Part shown: piece by piece, positions 6,152-12,782 of the stretch
How positions within the stretch are numbered: the stretch's first letter is position 1
Layout of the letters: every line of letters starts with the position of its first letter
Source of the DNA: Tyzzerella sp. UBA1042
GTDB taxonomy: Bacteria; Bacillota; Clostridia; Lachnospirales; Anaerotignaceae
Assembly: GCA_002316675.1 (NCBI GenBank)
Contig: DCDZ01000006.1
Coordinates: 90,155 to 110,745, forward strand
Direction of reading: 5' to 3'
DNA length: 20,591 bases
Made by a program: the position numbers and the translations under genes
Notes under the pieces: model-generated
What the model was told of the DNA's origin: nothing
Database searches by the model: none
Seen by the model: only the letters and a program-made list of their open reading frames with translations

Positions 6152-8386
6152 ATGGAAATCACAGAGCTTTATGATATTTTTCAAATTGTGAACGGCGAAC
6201 ATTATGACCCTCATAGAGTACTGGGTATGCATGAAATTGAACTAAACGGCGAAACGGTGATAGGAGTGCGGGCTTTTCTGCCCGGTGCAAAAAGCATTAC
6301 TGTTATAGATATGAAAAATAAAAAAAAGCAATATCCTATGACCAAAATTCATGAGGATGGTTTTTTTGAGGTGCTGCTGTGGGACAGAAAGGAATGCTTT
6401 CGCTACCGGTTAGAGTATACCAATGACAGCGGCATAACATGGGCGGGGTATGATCCCTATGCCTTTCTGCCTACCGTTTCCGAGTATGACCGGTATTTAT
6501 TTGGTGCGGGAACGCATTATGAAATCTACAATAAAATGGGTGGGCGGCTGCTTACCCATGGCGGAGCAAGAGGAGCTGCTTTTACCGTTTGGGCACCCAG
6601 TGCAAAGAGTGTCAGCGTGATCGGCAGCTTTAATCAATGGGATGCCCGCCGACATCCCATGCGCCGTTTGGGTGTATCGGGCATTTGGGAGCTTTTTATT
6701 CCCGGCTTGGCCGAGGGGGACCAATATAAGTTTCATGTGGTGCAGTGCGACGGAACCCCGGTGGATAAGGCTGATCCCTATGCCAAATATGAACAGCTGC
6801 GGCCAGAAACGGCTTCGGTGCTGTATAACCCGAAGCGGTATAAATGGCGGGATAAGCGGTGGCTGACGGCGGCCAAAGCAAAAAATCAGTATGCCTCTCC
6901 CATGAATGTGTATGAGGTGCATTTGGGTTCTTGGCGGCGGGTGCCCGAGGAAGGAGAGCGCTTCCTTACCTATACGGAGCTGGCGGATCAGCTGGTGGAT
7001 TATGTAAAGGAGATGGGTTATACCCATATTGAGCTGATGCCCGTTCAGGAGCATCCCTTTGACGGAAGCTGGGGCTATCAGGTAACGGGATATTATGCCC
7101 CCACCAGCCGCTTTGGCACACCCGACGAGTTTAAATATTTTGTGGATGCCTGCCATAATAAGGGCATCGGTGTTCTTTTGGATTGGGTGCCCGCCCATTT
7201 TCCCAAGGATGTCTTTGGTCTGGGACGCTTTGACGGCACAGCCTTGTATGAGCATGAAGACCCCCGCCGGGGAGAGCACAGGCAGTGGGGCACTTATATG
7301 TTTAATTACGGCAGAAAAGAGGTCAGCAATTTTCTCATCTGTAATGCCTTGTTTTGGCTGAAGGAATACCATATCGACGGTTTGCGGGTGGATGCCGTTG
7401 CTTCCATGCTTTATCTTGATTTTGGCAAGGAGGCAGGGGAGTGGGTGCCCAATCAATACGGTGGAACGGAAAATTTGGAGGCCATTGAATTTATTAAGCA
7501 TATGAATTCCATTATCAAAGAAAAAGTACCCAGAGCCTTGATGATTGCGGAAGAATCCACCTCTTGGCCCGGCGTAACAAAGGACCCCAGAGAGGGGGGC
7601 TTGGGCTTTACATTGAAGTGGAATATGGGCTGGATGAATGATTTTCTGTTTTATATGAAGCAGGATCCGCTGTTTCGTAAGGAGCACCATAACCGCCTGA
7701 CCTTTGGTATGGCCTACCACTATTCCGATAATTTTATGCTTGTTCTTTCCCATGACGAGGTGGTTCATGAGAAAAGCTCTATGGTAGGGAAAATGCCGGG
7801 GGACGATTGGCAGCGGTTTGCAAACCTGCGTCTTGCCTACGGCTTTATGTATGGCCACCCGGGAAAAAAGCTTCTGTTTATGGGCGGCGAATTTGGTCAG
7901 TACCGTGAATGGAGTGAGAAAAGAAGCCTGGATTGGCATTTGCTGCAATATGCGGATCACCAGCAGATGCAGGCATATGTGCAGGATTTGAACCGACTTT
8001 ATTTTGGAAACGAGGCTTTTTGGAAGGAAGACTTTAACCCCCATGGCTTTCAGTGGATCGATTGTGATAACAAGGACTTCTCTGTGGTGTCTTTTATCCG
8101 CCGCAGTGAGGAAAAAGAGGTGTACTGCATTTGCAATTTCACTCCTGTTTGCCACGATACCTTCCGTCTGGGAGTGCCTTATAAAGGAAAGTATAAAGAA
8201 ATTTTTAACAGTGACAGCATTGTATATGGCGGCAGCGGCGTGGAAAATGAAACAGAGCCGGTGACAGAGGATATTCCTTTGCACCATTTCTGCCAGAGCA
8301 TTTGTCTAAAAGTTCCACCTTTGGGAATGATCGTTTTTGAACATTTGGAAGAAAAAAAGAAAATAGCAAATAGAGTAAGCAAATAG
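6152..8386 (+). CDS. glgB: 1,4-alpha-glucan branching enzyme GlgB
   Basis: A 744-residue GH13 enzyme that makes alpha-1,6 branches in glycogen. The N-terminal beta-sandwich modules (about 15-110 and a CBM48 at about 135-220) precede the (beta/alpha)8 barrel. Catalytic residues are all present and lie at a constant offset of 9 from E. coli GlgB: Asp414 in 'GLRVDAVASM', Glu467 in 'MIAEESTSWP' and Asp535 in 'VLSHDEVVHE'. Region I reads VLLDWVPAHF (341-350). The ATG at 6152 has AAGGGG 8 nt upstream. The short basic tail 'KKKIANRVSK' is a small C-terminal extension. No other glycogen gene (glgA, glgC, glgD, glgP) is in the window, so the gene appears to be solitary, divergent from the beta-CASP gene and upstream of the separately promoted rpsU. 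Confidence 0.97.
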   Translation: MEITELYDIFQIVNGEHYDPHRVLGMHEIELNGETVIGVRAFLPGAKSITVIDMKNKKKQYPMTKIHEDGFFEVLLWDRKECFRYRLEYTNDSGITWAGYDPYAFLPTVSEYDRYLFGAGTHYEIYNKMGGRLLTHGGARGAAFTVWAPSAKSVSVIGSFNQWDARRHPMRRLGVSGIWELFIPGLAEGDQYKFHVVQCDGTPVDKADPYAKYEQLRPETASVLYNPKRYKWRDKRWLTAAKAKNQYASPMNVYEVHLGSWRRVPEEGERFLTYTELADQLVDYVKEMGYTHIELMPVQEHPFDGSWGYQVTGYYAPTSRFGTPDEFKYFVDACHNKGIGVLLDWVPAHFPKDVFGLGRFDGTALYEHEDPRRGEHRQWGTYMFNYGRKEVSNFLICNALFWLKEYHIDGLRVDAVASMLYLDFGKEAGEWVPNQYGGTENLEAIEFIKHMNSIIKEKVPRALMIAEESTSWPGVTKDPREGGLGFTLKWNMGWMNDFLFYMKQDPLFRKEHHNRLTFGMAYHYSDNFMLVLSHDEVVHEKSSMVGKMPGDDWQRFANLRLAYGFMYGHPGKKLLFMGGEFGQYREWSEKRSLDWHLLQYADHQQMQAYVQDLNRLYFGNEAFWKEDFNPHGFQWIDCDNKDFSVVSFIRRSEEKEVYCICNFTPVCHDTFRLGVPYKGKYKEIFNSDSIVYGGSGVENETEPVTEDIPLHHFCQSICLKVPPLGMIVFEHLEEKKKIANRVSK

Positions 8387-8479
8387 CTTCGGATAACTAC
8401 ATCTTGTGTATTTCTCTCTGATAGAAGCGGGGAACGGCGTAGGCTTGTATTTTTTCTTTGGAAAATAGAAGTCTTTATA

Positions 8480-8508
8480 TTGACGCGTGTTGCTTTTTTG
8501 TGTATAAT
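8480..8508 (+). promoter_or_regulatory. Strong promoter of rpsU-yqeY
   Basis: TTGACG (8480-8485), a 17-nt spacer and a perfect TATAAT (8503-8508) give a near-consensus vegetative promoter, fitting for a ribosomal protein gene. Transcription would start around 8515, leaving a leader of about 80 nt. Confidence 0.8.
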
Positions 8509-8517
8509 TCTTAAATG

Positions 8518-8587
8518 TATGGTAGAAAGGCGAATCTGGCGCAGTTTTACCATAGGCAACAGACGAATCTCGCATCTGGAGGGAGGG
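8518..8587 (+). promoter_or_regulatory. Structured rpsU leader, two stem-loops reaching the ribosome binding site
   Basis: Stem 1 pairs TATGGTAGAA (8518-8527) with TTTTACCATA (8545-8554), 10 bp with one G-T pair. Stem 2 pairs CAGACGA (8560-8566) with TCG-CA-TCTG (8570-8578), with a 2-nt bulge, and ends directly at the GGAGGGAGGG ribosome site (8578-8587). The loop of stem 1 and stem 2 both carry a CGAATCT motif. Feedback control by S21 is only a guess. Confidence 0.4.
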
Positions 8588-8593
8588 AAATTC

Positions 8594-8770
8594 ATGTCGG
8601 AGGTAAAAGTTAAAGAAAATGAATCCTTAGACAGCGCACTGCGTCGTTTTAAAAGGACATGTGCCAGAGATGGCATCATGGGCGAAGTTCGCAAAAGAGA
8701 GCATTATGACAAGCCCAGCGTAAAGCGCAAAAAGAAATCCGAAGCCGCAAGAAAACGTAAGTTTAAATAA
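8594..8770 (+). CDS. rpsU: 30S ribosomal protein bS21
   Basis: A 58-residue, strongly basic protein with the bS21 pattern: 'VKENESLDSALRRFKRTCARDGI' at the N-terminus, then 'REHYDKPSVKRKKKSEAARKRKFK'. bS21 sits near the 3' end of 16S rRNA on the small subunit and aids translation initiation. Length is normal for Firmicutes. The ATG at 8594 follows a very strong GGAGGGAGGG site. It is transcribed from the near-consensus promoter at 8480-8508 through a folded leader and is followed after 27 nt by yqeY, an arrangement common in Firmicutes. Confidence 0.97.
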   Translation: MSEVKVKENESLDSALRRFKRTCARDGIMGEVRKREHYDKPSVKRKKKSEAARKRKFK

Positions 8771-8797
8771 TTCTATACGGCGAAGAGGGATGATGAT

Positions 8798-9250
8798 ATG
8801 TCATTAAAAGAGCAACTTTTTGCAGATTTAAAAACTGCGATGAAAGAGAAGGATACTGTCAGAAAGGATACGGTGCAGCTGATCCGTTCAGGCATCCTTC
8901 AGATCGAAAAGGACAATAAAGTCGAATTGGATGATGATGGCGTAATTGAAGTAGTCACCAAACAGCTGAAAAGCAGAAGAGATTCCCTTCCTGAGTTTGA
9001 AAAAAGCGGAAGAACAGATCTGATCGAAAAACTCAATCAAGAGATCGACATTTTGTTGGGTTACCTTCCAGAGCAATTGAGCGAAACCGAAATCCAGACG
9101 ATCGTAGAAGAAGCGATAAAAGAAACCGGTGCCTCCACCATAAGAGATATGGGCAAAGTTATGTCGGTGATTACACCGAAGGTAATGGGGCGGGCCGATA
9201 ATAAAATCGTTGGCAGTTTTGTAAAGAAAATGCTCCAAGGCAATCAATAA
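8798..9250 (+). CDS. yqeY: GatB/YqeY domain protein
   Basis: A 150-residue YqeY family protein, entirely helical in appearance. Family signatures visible are 'LFADLKTAMKEKDTVRKDTVQLIRS' near the start, 'LGYLPEQLSE' in the middle and 'DMGKVMSVITPKVMGRADNKIVGSFVKKML' near the end. It resembles the C-terminal tRNA-binding domain of the GatB subunit of Asp/Glu-tRNA amidotransferase, but its own role is not settled. It is co-transcribed with rpsU and closed by the strong terminator at 9269-9304. The ATG at 8798 is preceded by a GAGGG-type site. Confidence 0.93.
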   Translation: MSLKEQLFADLKTAMKEKDTVRKDTVQLIRSGILQIEKDNKVELDDDGVIEVVTKQLKSRRDSLPEFEKSGRTDLIEKLNQEIDILLGYLPEQLSETEIQTIVEEAIKETGASTIRDMGKVMSVITPKVMGRADNKIVGSFVKKMLQGNQ

Positions 9251-9268
9251 TCAAGATATAATTTTAAG

Positions 9269-9304
9269 GACCTGTTGGATAAAACCAACAGGTCTTTTGT
9301 TTTT
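9269..9304 (+). terminator. Rho-independent terminator of rpsU-yqeY
   Basis: GACCTGTTGG (9269-9278) and CCAACAGGTC (9285-9294) form a perfect 10-bp stem with a 6-nt ATAAAA loop, followed by TTTTGTTTTT. This is a textbook intrinsic terminator. Confidence 0.95.
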
Positions 9305-9364
9305 CCTGAAAGAGTTGGAGAAAATTGTAAGCACCTTTTTGTGCAAAAATAAATATATTTTGTA

Positions 9365-9392
9365 TTGACTTTAGAAAAATGCGTGATATAAT
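9365..9392 (+). promoter_or_regulatory. Promoter of the ABC importer operon
   Basis: TTGACT (9365-9370), a 16-nt spacer and a perfect TATAAT (9387-9392) lie 73 nt upstream of the lipoprotein start. Confidence 0.75.
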
Positions 9393-9415
9393 TACTTCAA
9401 TAAATTAAAGCATAA

Positions 9416-9441
9416 CCGCATATATGTATTAAAGTATGCGG
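9416..9441 (+). promoter_or_regulatory. Inverted repeat in the ABC operon leader
   Basis: CCGCATA (9416-9422) and TATGCGG (9435-9441) form a perfect 7-bp inverted repeat with a 12-nt spacer, just downstream of the -10 box. It may be a repressor operator or an mRNA hairpin. It is too short to be a T-box, and I recognise no riboswitch. Confidence 0.45.
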
Positions 9442-9465
9442 CTCATTTTAGAGGGAGTGGTATGA

Positions 9466-10464
9466 ATGAAAAAGAATAAAATGCGTTTGATTGCTGCAAC
9501 AGTCATGGCGGCAATGGTAATTTCCATGACAGGCTGCGGTAGTACAGGGGAGGCAGAACAGCCCGCCGAGGGAGATTCCGCAGAAGGGAAAACCTATGCT
9601 GTGGGAGTTATGCAGCTGGTAGAGCATCCTGCGCTGGATGCGGCGACACAAGGCTTTCAGGATAAACTGACAGAGCTTCTGGGGGATTCCGTAACCTTTG
9701 ATGTGCAGAACGCCCAAGGGGAAAGTACAAACAGCACCACCATCGCAACAAAATTTGTTTCTGACGATGTTGACTTAATTATGGCAAATGCAACGGGGGC
9801 GGTGCAGGCGGCTGCGGCAGCAACGGCGGATATTCCCATTGTGGGTACTTCCGTAACAGACTTTCATACGGCAGGCGTGGTTGATTCCAACGAGACACCC
9901 GGCAGAAACGTAACCGGCGTATCCGATTTGACTCCCATTGATGAGCAGATTAAGCTATTGCAGCAGGTTTACCCTGAGGCAAAGAAGGTTGCCATTGTAT
10001 ATTGCAGTGCGGAGCCCAATTCAATCTTCCAGTCTGAATTGGCACAGGAAGCGCTGACAGAGGCAGGCATTGAATTTAAAGAATATACAGCGGCGGATTC
10101 CAATGAAATTCAGGCGGTTATCACAAATGCCATCGGTGAATGTGATGCGGTATTTATACCTACCGATAACACCATGGCAAGCAATATGGAAATTGTTAAA
10201 AATGTGACTGTACCTGCCGGTATCCCTGTTTTTGTAGGGGAAGAGGGTATGTGTAAAACAGGCGGCTTGGCTACCTTAAGCATCAGCTTCTATGATCTGG
10301 GGCAAAAAGCCGGTGAAATGGCTTATGACATTTTGGTAAACGGTGCAGACCCTGCCGCAACACCCATCGGCTTTGTTTCCGATAATATCGTTCCCAAATA
10401 TAACCCTGAAATTGCAGAGGCATTAGGCATCACCATGCCCGAGGGATTTGAACCGATTCAGTAA
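9466..10464 (+). CDS. ABC transporter substrate-binding lipoprotein (ABC_sub_bind/COG2984 type)
   Basis: A 332-residue exported lipoprotein. A basic start and hydrophobic segment (about 6-20) lead to MTGC, with Cys24 as the probable lipidation site, then an acidic linker. The mature part has the ABC_sub_bind pattern: 'YAVGVMQLVEHPALDAATQGFQDKL', 'IMANATGAVQAAAAATADIPIVGTSVTDF', 'GVSDLTPIDEQIKLLQQVYPEAKKVAIVY' and 'AVFIPTDNTMASN'. Members studied in streptococci and C. difficile have been linked to tryptophan or tyrosine uptake (from memory), so an aromatic amino acid is a candidate ligand, but the sequence alone does not prove it. The ATG at 9466 has GAGGGAG 8 nt upstream. It is the first gene of a three-gene importer operon and is separated from the permease by a large hairpin. 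Confidence 0.9.
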   Translation: MKKNKMRLIAATVMAAMVISMTGCGSTGEAEQPAEGDSAEGKTYAVGVMQLVEHPALDAATQGFQDKLTELLGDSVTFDVQNAQGESTNSTTIATKFVSDDVDLIMANATGAVQAAAAATADIPIVGTSVTDFHTAGVVDSNETPGRNVTGVSDLTPIDEQIKLLQQVYPEAKKVAIVYCSAEPNSIFQSELAQEALTEAGIEFKEYTAADSNEIQAVITNAIGECDAVFIPTDNTMASNMEIVKNVTVPAGIPVFVGEEGMCKTGGLATLSISFYDLGQKAGEMAYDILVNGADPAATPIGFVSDNIVPKYNPEIAEALGITMPEGFEPIQ

Positions 10465-10476
10465 AATTGATTACAT

Positions 10477-10524
10477 AAAGTGAAGAGGCGAGGGGGCAGT
10501 TTTTCCCCTCCCTCTTTCTACTTT
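10477..10524 (+). other. Long intercistronic hairpin between lipoprotein and permease genes
   Basis: AAAGTGAAGAGG-c-GAGGGG (10477-10495) pairs with CCCCTC-CCTCTT-TC-T-ACTTT (10505-10524) around a short T-rich loop, giving a G/C-rich stem with small bulges. Only four Ts follow (10522-10525). It probably stabilises the upstream mRNA or partly terminates transcription, so that the binding protein is made in excess over the permease. Confidence 0.6.
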
Positions 10525-10556
10525 TCAGGCAAAAGAAAAATTGGGAGGGAATCGAT

Positions 10557-11462
10557 GTGAATGTTACGGCTTTAATGAAGGCAGTGCCCGGTTCTGTGGC
10601 CCAAGGGCTCATTTGGGGGCTTTTGGCCATCGGGGTATATATTACTTATAAGGTTTTGGATTATGCGGATTTAACGGTAGACGGAAGCCTATGCACCGGC
10701 GGCGCCGTTGCGGTTATGCTGATGCTTTCCGGCTATAATCCTTATGTTGCTTTGATTTGCGCAGGGATTGCAGGTATGCTGGCGGGCTTGGTAACGGGGA
10801 TTTTCCATGTTGCCTTTGGTATTCCGGCAATTTTATCGGGCATATTGACCCAGCTGGGTCTGTATTCTGTGAATATGCGTATTATGGGAAAATCAAACCA
10901 GGCAATCAGTGTGGATAAATATAATTTAATTTTAAGCCTGCGGGATGTTCCAAAGGCAATTCTTGTTTCAGGCATTTTTTGCGCTGTGATGATTACAATA
11001 CTTTATTGGTTTTTCGGAACAGAGCTGGGGCGGAGCATCCGTGCAACGGGGAATAACGAAAATATGTCCAGAGCCCAAGGCATTAACACAAAAACCACGA
11101 AGGTGATCGGCTTGATGATTTCCAACGGCATGGTAGGCGTGGCAGGGGCTTTATATGCCCAATACCAAGGCAATGCAGATGTGAATATGGGACGTGGCGC
11201 CATTGTCATCGGCTTGGCGGCTGTGATCATCGGCGGTGTTTTGTTCGGTAAAATATTTAGAAACTTTGCCATGCGTCTGGTGGGTGTCATCTTTGGCGCA
11301 ATCTTATATTTCGTTGTCATTGCCATCGTGCTGCAGCTTGGCTTGGAAACCACAGACTTAAAGCTGGTCAGTGCATTGATTGTGGCGGCATTCTTGGCGG
11401 TGCCTTATATCAAAGGACAGCATAGGATAAACGGAAAAAAGGGAGGGAAGGCCAATGCTTGA
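10557..11462 (+). CDS. ABC transporter permease (COG4120 type)
   Basis: A 301-residue, very hydrophobic integral membrane protein of the branched-chain-amino-acid-permease-like superfamily, matching the permease usually paired with ABC_sub_bind proteins. The early block 'SVAQGLIWGLLAIGVYITYKVLDYADLTVDGSLCTGGAVAVM' and the cytoplasmic segment 'RATGNNENMSRAQGINTKTTKVIGLMISNGMVG' (coupling region to the ATPase) are typical; about eight membrane segments are apparent. The GTG at 10557 is used because GGGAGG lies at 10543-10548 and the overlapping ATG at 10555 runs straight into a stop. Its last codons overlap the ATPase start by 8 nt, implying coupled translation. Confidence 0.9.
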   Translation: MNVTALMKAVPGSVAQGLIWGLLAIGVYITYKVLDYADLTVDGSLCTGGAVAVMLMLSGYNPYVALICAGIAGMLAGLVTGIFHVAFGIPAILSGILTQLGLYSVNMRIMGKSNQAISVDKYNLILSLRDVPKAILVSGIFCAVMITILYWFFGTELGRSIRATGNNENMSRAQGINTKTTKVIGLMISNGMVGVAGALYAQYQGNADVNMGRGAIVIGLAAVIIGGVLFGKIFRNFAMRLVGVIFGAILYFVVIAIVLQLGLETTDLKLVSALIVAAFLAVPYIKGQHRINGKKGGKANA

Positions 11463-12249
11463 GTTAAAAGAGATTTATAAAACCTTCAATCCCAATTCAC
11501 CCAGTGAAAAAAAGGCGCTGAAGGGCTTAAACCTGACGTTGGAGCAAGGGGATTTTGTGACCATTATCGGCGGAAACGGTGCGGGAAAATCCACCATGCT
11601 GAATGCCATTTCCGGTGTTTGGCCTGTGGACAGCGGCCAGATTGTAATCGACGGTGTTGATGTGACAAAGCTGCCGGAGCACAAACGGGCCATCTATTTG
11701 GGACGTGTATTTCAGGATCCCATGACGGGAACAGCGGCGGATATGGAAATTGAGGAAAACCTTGCCTTGGCATACCGCCGGGGGCAGACCCGGGGGCTTC
11801 GCTGGGGAATCACGGCAAAAGAGCGAGGGGAATATAAGACCCTTTTAAAGACCTTGGATTTGGGATTGGAATCCCGCTTAAGGGCAAAGGTGGGGCTGTT
11901 GTCCGGCGGACAGAGACAGGCGCTGACCTTGCTTATGGCAACGCTGAAAAAGCCCAAGCTGCTTTTGCTGGATGAGCATACGGCGGCCCTTGACCCCAAA
12001 ACGGCGGCAAAGGTGCTTGCCCTTTCCGACCGTATCATTGAGGAGCATGGCTTAACGGCCTTAATGGTTACCCATAATATGAAGGATGCCATTGCCCATG
12101 GAAACCGATTGATTATGATGGGTGACGGACACATTGTTTTGGATATTAAGGGCGAGGAGAAGAAAAAATTAACCGTAGAGGATTTACTTCAGAAATTCTC
12201 TGTGGCAAGCGGCAGTGAATTTGTAAATGACAGGGCCCTTTTAAGCTAA
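11455..12249 (+). CDS. ABC transporter ATP-binding protein (COG1101 type)
   Basis: A 264-residue ATPase with a full nucleotide-binding domain: Walker A GGNGAGKST (39-47), Q-loop 'RVFQDPMTG' (about 84-92), signature LSGGQRQ (149-155), Walker B LLLLDEH with catalytic Glu174, and H-loop His207 in 'MVTHNM'. It would drive import of the ligand captured by the lipoprotein through the permease encoded just upstream. The ATG at 11455 is preceded by GGGAGG within the permease gene and overlaps that gene's stop by 8 nt. A terminator follows at 12328-12366. Substrate specificity is not readable from the ATPase. Confidence 0.95.
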   Translation: MLELKEIYKTFNPNSPSEKKALKGLNLTLEQGDFVTIIGGNGAGKSTMLNAISGVWPVDSGQIVIDGVDVTKLPEHKRAIYLGRVFQDPMTGTAADMEIEENLALAYRRGQTRGLRWGITAKERGEYKTLLKTLDLGLESRLRAKVGLLSGGQRQALTLLMATLKKPKLLLLDEHTAALDPKTAAKVLALSDRIIEEHGLTALMVTHNMKDAIAHGNRLIMMGDGHIVLDIKGEEKKKLTVEDLLQKFSVASGSEFVNDRALLS

Positions 12250-12327
12250 CAAGAGCTGGCTTGCAAACCCGGCTTGAAAATGGAATGTCGTTTTTATGTT
12301 GTTTGAAACGCTGTTTACTATAGTTGA

Positions 12328-12366
12328 GCATGGCTTCTTTTTTAAAGGAAGGGGCCGTGCTTTTTT
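12328..12366 (+). terminator. Rho-independent terminator of the ABC importer operon
   Basis: GCATGGC-TTC (12328-12337) pairs with GAA-GG-GGCCGTGC (12348-12360), including one T-G pair, and is followed by TTTTTT (12361-12366). Confidence 0.8.
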
Positions 12367-12444
12367 ATTGTAGGGAAAAGCCGCTGCAGCCGTATTTTTA
12401 GGGGCCGAATCCCTGACCGTGCTCTGGGGAAGATTGGCGGACAA

Positions 12445-12474
12445 GGTATTTCTTTTGGTTTTTCAGCATAATGT
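12445..12474 (+). promoter_or_regulatory. Weak candidate sporulation (SigE-like) promoter of yqfC
   Basis: GGTATTT (12445-12451) and CATAATGT (12467-12474), 15 nt apart, loosely resemble a SigE -35/-10 pair. yqfC and yqfD are SigE-dependent in B. subtilis, which is why I looked. The match is poor. The rest of 12370-12505 holds nothing else I can support. Confidence 0.25.
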
Positions 12475-12505
12475 AAACAAACGGTTTTTCGGATGGTGAT
12501 GAGTT

Positions 12506-12769
12506 ATGGACATACGCAGGGGCGTATCAGAAGCCTTGGACCTGCCAAAGGAAATCATGCTGGATTTGCCGTTGATTTCCTTGACAGGGCGGGAAGAGGT
12601 TACTGTTGAAAATCATAAAGGAATTTTGACTTATGGAGATGAGAGCATCCGTGTTGGCACAAAGGCGGGGATTTTATGTATCCGCGGGCAGGCTTTGGCC
12701 CTAAAGCAGCTGACGCAGGATGCCCTTGTTATCACCGGGAAGGTGATTGCTGTGGAATTTTTAACCTGA
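12506..12769 (+). CDS. yqfC: YabP/YqfC family sporulation protein
   Basis: An 87-residue protein of the YabP/YqfC family: 'LPKEIMLDLPLISLTGREEVTVENHKGILTY' followed by 'IRVGTKAGILCIRGQALALKQLTQDALVITGKVIAVEF'. In B. subtilis yqfC is expressed under SigE in the mother cell, and its exact role is unclear. The ATG at 12506 is the first start in frame, since a TGA lies 2 codons before it; its ribosome site (GGTGAT) is weak. It is followed after a short gap by yqfD, the standard pair, and it opens the conserved yqfC-yqfD-phoH-yqfF-ybeY cluster. Its presence suggests an endospore-forming ancestry. Confidence 0.9.
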   Translation: MDIRRGVSEALDLPKEIMLDLPLISLTGREEVTVENHKGILTYGDESIRVGTKAGILCIRGQALALKQLTQDALVITGKVIAVEFLT

Positions 12770-12782
12770 TGAGGTGAGGATT

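Noticed and set aside
6497..8287. A 596-codon open frame on the minus strand
   Set aside because: It lies wholly opposite glgB, whose protein is unmistakable. The antisense product has no recognisable domain, and no ribosome site or promoter supports it. It is a codon-bias shadow.
8387..8479. Possible terminator of glgB
   Set aside because: Only a four-base AAGC/GCTT match before a T-rich stretch could be found. It is too weak to call.
9393..9465. T-box or riboswitch in the ABC operon leader
   Set aside because: The leader is only about 70 nt and has no T-box sequence, antiterminator or known aptamer core; only one short inverted repeat is visible.
9462..9479. Five-codon mini-frame (ATG at 9462) overlapping the lipoprotein start
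   Set aside because: It has the same ribosome site as the true start 4 nt later and ends after five codons. It is probably incidental and lacks a regulatory codon pattern.
12241..12444. A 67-codon minus-strand open frame after the ABC operon
   Set aside because: It spans the operon terminator and has no ribosome site or recognisable product.
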